Source: Paraliomyxa sp041600735
GTDB taxonomy: Bacteria; Myxococcota_A; Polyangia; Nannocystales; Nannocystaceae
Length of the DNA: 25,946 bases
NCBI GenBank assembly: GCA_041600735.1
Contig: JBFIJN010000056.1
Span: 1-25,946 of the forward strand
Direction of reading: 5' to 3'
Shown here: piece by piece, positions 22,828-25,946 of the stretch
How the letters are laid out: each line of letters opens with the position of its first letter
How positions within the stretch are numbered: position 1 is the stretch's first letter
Notes under the pieces: model-generated
The model's input: the letters and a program-made list of their open reading frames with translations, nothing else
Told to the model about the DNA's origin: nothing
Database searches by the model: none
Made by a program: the position numbers and the translations under genes

Positions 22828-24723
22828 TCAGCAATCCGTGCGCTCGCGAGCGGCGAGCGGAAGCCAGAACGTCATGGCGGTGCCACCCTGCGGCACGTTG
22901 CGCCCGCACAGTCGTCCGTGGTGCGCATCGACCACCTTGCGCGCGATTGCGAGTCCCAGGCCAACGCCCTCGGACTTCGTGGTGACGAATGGTTCGAACA
23001 CTCGCTCGCCGAGGTCGGGGTCGATCCCTGCCCCCCGATCCTCGACCGTGACCTCGACCCCGCGCTGAACGCCGACCTCGCCGTCCTCGACGCCGGTCAT
23101 GGCCACCGTCACGGTCACGGTGGCTCCGGCGGGTGAGGCCTCGAGGGCGTTGCGGATCAGGTTCTCGAGGGCTCGTGTGAGGCGTGCTCGATCGCCGCGC
23201 ACGATCGGCGGCTCGCGCACGGTGATCGAGCGCTCGAGCACCACCGCTTGCTTCTCGGCCCGCGACCGGTGCGCGCGCAGCACGTCGTCGACGAGCGCGG
23301 CCAGGTCGAGCGTCCCCATGTCGAGCTCCAGCGGACGCGTGAAATCGAGGGTGCCGGACAGCTCGTCGAGCACCCGATCGAGCGCTCCGATGGCATCGGC
23401 CAAGGCTCCGCGGTCTTCGCCGACGACGACGCGTTGCAGGAGCTGCATGTCGAGGCGCATGGCGGCCAGCGGACTGCGGAGATCGTGGAGCAGCGCCGCC
23501 GCGAACGTGCCGAGGGTTGCCAGTCGCTCCTTGTGCTGGAGCTCGCCGGACAGCCGGTGGTTCTCGAGCCGAGACGCCAGTAGATCGGCAAAGCGTCGCG
23601 CCTGCGCGAGCGTGTCCCGGTCCGGCTGAATGCCGCGAAGCAGCAGCGCCCCGTGGACATCGCCGTCGTAGCTCACGGGTAGCAGCGTGGCGTCGGGGCC
23701 CAGCTTGCGCAGCTCGCTGACGGCAGAGCGCGGCAGCGGAGGGCTGGAGGCGCCGCTGAGCACCCCAGATCGGCACACCTCCGCGAGGAGCGTGGGGTGG
23801 ATGACCGAGCCGCGGGTGGTGGGGTCCGAGGAGCTGCGCAGTAGCTCGATGCTATTGCCGGGGAACATGTGCTCGAGCGAGAGGACCACGCGCGGGGTCG
23901 AGGCACCCTGCGGGTCGGCCAAGCGCCCCAGTGCCGTCAAGGTCTCGTGCTCCGCCTCGAGGAGGTCGTCCGGGGCCAGGGGTCGAGGGCTCCTCTTTCC
24001 GAGCTGGTGCACGACTTCGACGAGCGTCGCGCCCATCAGCGCCGGGAGCAGCGCGCGGCCGTCCAGCTCGCGAACCACGGCCCAAGTGCTGAGGACCATT
24101 GCGGAGGCTCCAAGAGCGGCGAGCAGCAGGCGGCGCCCCAGCTCGCGCGGTGCGGGCCGACGGGTGACGGCAAGAGTCACGGCCACCGACGTGGCTGCGA
24201 CCACGGCTGCGATCTCGGGGGCCGGCCCCAGCGCAGGAAGGTGCAGCGCAAGCGTGGCGGTGGCAACGCCGAGCACCAGCACTAGGCCGATCGCCGGGTG
24301 GCTCGTGGCGCCGCGGTCGACGAACACTCCGGCGCCGGCCCAGGCTAGACAGACCCCCGAAGCGATCATGGTGCCGTAGCTGGCAATCGATGCCGTGCCG
24401 AGCACGACCCCCAGCATCGCGAGCTCACCCAGCTCACCGAACCAACTCTGCATGCGATCGGGAATGCGCCACGTCAGGCCTGCCGTCGTCGCCACCACGA
24501 GCAGCGCTGCCACCGGCGCCAGCGACGGCACGCGCGCGAGCTCGAGCGGGGCGACGCCCTGTGCTGCGACCAGCAGTGCCGCCAACGCGCCTACCGCCGT
24601 GGCCCGTAGCCTGATGTCGCGGGGCGTCGTGGAGGTGATGACACGAATCGCGATCGCTCCGCCGATCGCGAGGGCCAAGCTGGCGCAGAGAGTCCCCAGT
24701 GCATCGACGCCGGTCGCGGCCAC
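22828..24723 (-). CDS. Membrane sensor histidine kinase, partner of the NtrC-type regulator
   Basis: The 631-residue protein starts at a GTG 5 nt after the preceding stop. The first 240 residues are a membrane sensor with about seven or eight hydrophobic helices and no large periplasmic loop, so it may sense within or near the membrane. Residues about 255-390 have a GAF-like look (LLPVSYDGDVHGALLLRG). A DHp segment holds the phospho-acceptor H413 in AALLHDLRSPLAAM. The ATPase domain has NLIRNALEAS (521-530), EDRGAGID (561-568), FEPFVTTK and GVGLGLAIA (586-594). The architecture resembles NtrB-type kinases that drive sigma-54 activators. The gene is in an operon with the response regulator, consistent with phosphotransfer to D52. 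The signal is unknown. Confidence 0.93.
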   Translation of the reverse strand: MAATGVDALGTLCASLALAIGGAIAIRVITSTTPRDIRLRATAVGALAALLVAAQGVAPLELARVPSLAPVAALLVVATTAGLTWRIPDRMQSWFGELGELAMLGVVLGTASIASYGTMIASGVCLAWAGAGVFVDRGATSHPAIGLVLVLGVATATLALHLPALGPAPEIAAVVAATSVAVTLAVTRRPAPRELGRRLLLAALGASAMVLSTWAVVRELDGRALLPALMGATLVEVVHQLGKRSPRPLAPDDLLEAEHETLTALGRLADPQGASTPRVVLSLEHMFPGNSIELLRSSSDPTTRGSVIHPTLLAEVCRSGVLSGASSPPLPRSAVSELRKLGPDATLLPVSYDGDVHGALLLRGIQPDRDTLAQARRFADLLASRLENHRLSGELQHKERLATLGTFAAALLHDLRSPLAAMRLDMQLLQRVVVGEDRGALADAIGALDRVLDELSGTLDFTRPLELDMGTLDLAALVDDVLRAHRSRAEKQAVVLERSITVREPPIVRGDRARLTRALENLIRNALEASPAGATVTVTVAMTGVEDGEVGVQRGVEVTVEDRGAGIDPDLGERVFEPFVTTKSEGVGLGLAIARKVVDAHHGRLCGRNVPQGGTAMTFWLPLAARERTDC

Positions 24724-24728
24724 CTCGA

Positions 24729-25946
24729 CTATTGTGGCGCGGATTCTGGCGGCTGGAGCGCCACGAGCTGGCCGACCTCCTCGGCGCGATCATTGCCGTC
24801 GAACTGACTGGTGAAGGCCACCGCGCGGCCATCGGCGGTGAAGCGGGGCGCTCGATGATCGACGCGTGGGTTGTTGGTGATCGTGGTGATCGAGCCGTCG
24901 CCGAGCGAGATCACCCGCACCTCGTGGCCGCGCACTGCGGTGACGACGACGCGTGTGCCGTCGGGCGAGAGCGCGAGCGTACGCAGCTCGCCGTCGAGCT
25001 CGAGCGGCGTGACGGTGAAGCTCTCGCCGGCGAGCGCGACCACCTTGGCACCCGCGGGGACGAACTGCGGACGCAGCGGCGTGGTCGCGGGGGTGGCGGT
25101 CGGATCCTCGGGCGCTGCGATCGCGGGGGCTGGCTTGGCGTCGGCCTCGGCCAGCGCCGCGAACGTGGCCTCCGCGGCCGCGAACAGCTCGGCCACGCTC
25201 TGCTTGCTGCGGATGCGCGGCAGCTTCCCGCCCCACGGATGCGCGGCCAGCAGGTCGAGCCCGGAGCCGCTGGGCACCGCGTGCAGCGTGTACACATCCT
25301 TGTGCTCGCCGAGCACCGTCCCGGGGATCGCGACCACCCGTGGATCGTCGATGCGAGCCAAGTAGATCCAGCTCTGGGCCGGCGGCGGTGGCGGGGCCGG
25401 GGCGGCCTCGGGCGCGACCGGATCGTCGTCCTCGAGCTCCTCGTCGTAGTACGGATCGAAGATCGCGGGCGTGGGGGGCTCGAAGGCACATGCGATCGCG
25501 AAGTACCCGTCGTCCAGCCACAGCGGATCCCCGATGCGCGTGCAGCCGGGCATGGCCACGGACTCGGGGCGATCGGATCCCGCGGTCCACACCTCGACGG
25601 TGAGGCCCTCGGGGCCTGCGGCCGGGCGTAGCACGCGACCCGACCGGTGGGGCACGCCCCAGGTGTACTCGCCTGCGCGTGGCCGCGGCACCACGCCCTT
25701 GCGGGTGAACGCGCAGGCACCCGCGGCGACGTCGAGCGACCACAGCTCCAGGCCGCTCTCGCTCTCGAGCATCAGTGTGTCGACCTGCGGCGACGCGACC
25801 ACCTCGGTGCCGCCCAGCGCGAGCGTGCCCCCGCGCAGCGAGCTGCAGCGCTTGCGCGCGGCGGGCTCGGCCACCCCGGGCGGCTGGAACCACAGCTCGA
25901 TCTCCGTGGACGGCTGGATCGCCACGTCGACGTCGCGCGGGGACGA
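24729..25946 (-). CDS. TolB/WD40-like beta-propeller protein, N-terminus beyond right edge
   Basis: 405 residues are visible and the frame stays open to the window edge, so the start (and any signal peptide) lies outside; a GTG at 25925 is internal and not a convincing start. The C-terminal 80 residues have TolB/PD40-type propeller motifs: LRTLALSPDGTRVVVTA, then VRVISLGDGSITTITNN and DHRAPRFTADGRAVAFTS. An acidic and Pro-rich, low-complexity insertion (DEELEDDDPVAPEAAPAPPP region) and an Ala/Pro-rich linker interrupt the earlier part. Such propellers are typically exported or periplasmic and bind proteins or sugars. The stop is 5 nt before the histidine kinase start, so the three minus-strand genes form an operon. 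The protein could supply or modulate the signal sensed by the kinase, which is inference. Confidence 0.72.
   Translation of the reverse strand, partial: SSPRDVDVAIQPSTEIELWFQPPGVAEPAARKRCSSLRGGTLALGGTEVVASPQVDTLMLESESGLELWSLDVAAGACAFTRKGVVPRPRAGEYTWGVPHRSGRVLRPAAGPEGLTVEVWTAGSDRPESVAMPGCTRIGDPLWLDDGYFAIACAFEPPTPAIFDPYYDEELEDDDPVAPEAAPAPPPPPAQSWIYLARIDDPRVVAIPGTVLGEHKDVYTLHAVPSGSGLDLLAAHPWGGKLPRIRSKQSVAELFAAAEATFAALAEADAKPAPAIAAPEDPTATPATTPLRPQFVPAGAKVVALAGESFTVTPLELDGELRTLALSPDGTRVVVTAVRGHEVRVISLGDGSITTITNNPRVDHRAPRFTADGRAVAFTSQFDGNDRAEEVGQLVALQPPESAPQ

Noticed and set aside
1..25946. Search for tRNA, rRNA, CRISPR arrays, insertion sequences, attachment sites and phage genes
   Set aside because: None is visible by eye: no cloverleaf-like sequences, no regular short repeats with unique spacers outside coding repeats, and no transposase or integrase-like proteins.

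Overview
The window is very GC-rich, coding-dense bacterial DNA, almost certainly from a myxobacterium. The gene content fits Nannocystaceae (Nannocystis, Plesiocystis or Enhygromyxa type) best. The signs are lipoproteins with long Ser/Thr/Gly linkers, a DUF2330 protein with a MYXO-CTERM-like tail, a paired c-type-haem lipoprotein and Tat-exported DUF1501 protein, a Ser/Thr kinase fused to TPRs, and an NtrC-type two-component pair. The family placement is inference. I see no rRNA, tRNA, CRISPR array, insertion sequence or phage gene.

Layout, left to right. (1) Positions 1-1592, minus strand: a predicted exported or outer-membrane protein, then an ECF sigma factor whose stop overlaps (ATGA) the start of a gene cut by the left edge, probably its anti-sigma partner. 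(2) 2035-5662, plus strand: a two-gene operon of a lipoprotein with two CXXCH haem motifs and a Tat-exported DUF1501 protein. (3) 5692-7941, minus: an MMPL/RND membrane transporter, converging on the DUF1501 gene over a strong hairpin. (4) 8012-8758, plus: a small membrane protein of unknown function. (5) 8805-13868, minus: four closely spaced genes, read in the order DUF2461 protein with a histone-H1-like tail, RibD-C-like reductase, VKOR-DsbA disulfide oxidase, and a seven-repeat beta-propeller lipoprotein. (6) 14035-18777, plus: four exported proteins (Ser/Thr-repeat lipoprotein, Cys-rich Sel1 lipoprotein, DUF2330 protein, Cys-rich lipoprotein). The last is preceded by a near-perfect sigma-54 promoter with an inverted repeat about 140 bp upstream of the predicted start of transcription. 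(7) 18935-21358, plus: a Ser/Thr protein kinase with TPRs. (8) 21375-25946, minus: an operon of a TolB/WD40-like protein (cut by the right edge), a sensor histidine kinase and a sigma-54 activator.

Two themes tie the window together. The first is the cell envelope: most genes encode exported, lipidated or membrane proteins, several rich in paired cysteines, and a complete disulfide-forming VKOR-DsbA fusion lies among them. The second is signalling: an ECF sigma factor, a eukaryotic-type kinase, a histidine kinase/NtrC pair and a sigma-54 promoter all occur within 26 kb. Translation starts seem to fall into two classes: a few genes with strong Shine-Dalgarno sites, and several with none but with a TA-rich -10-like hexamer 6-9 nt before the ATG, suggesting leaderless mRNAs.
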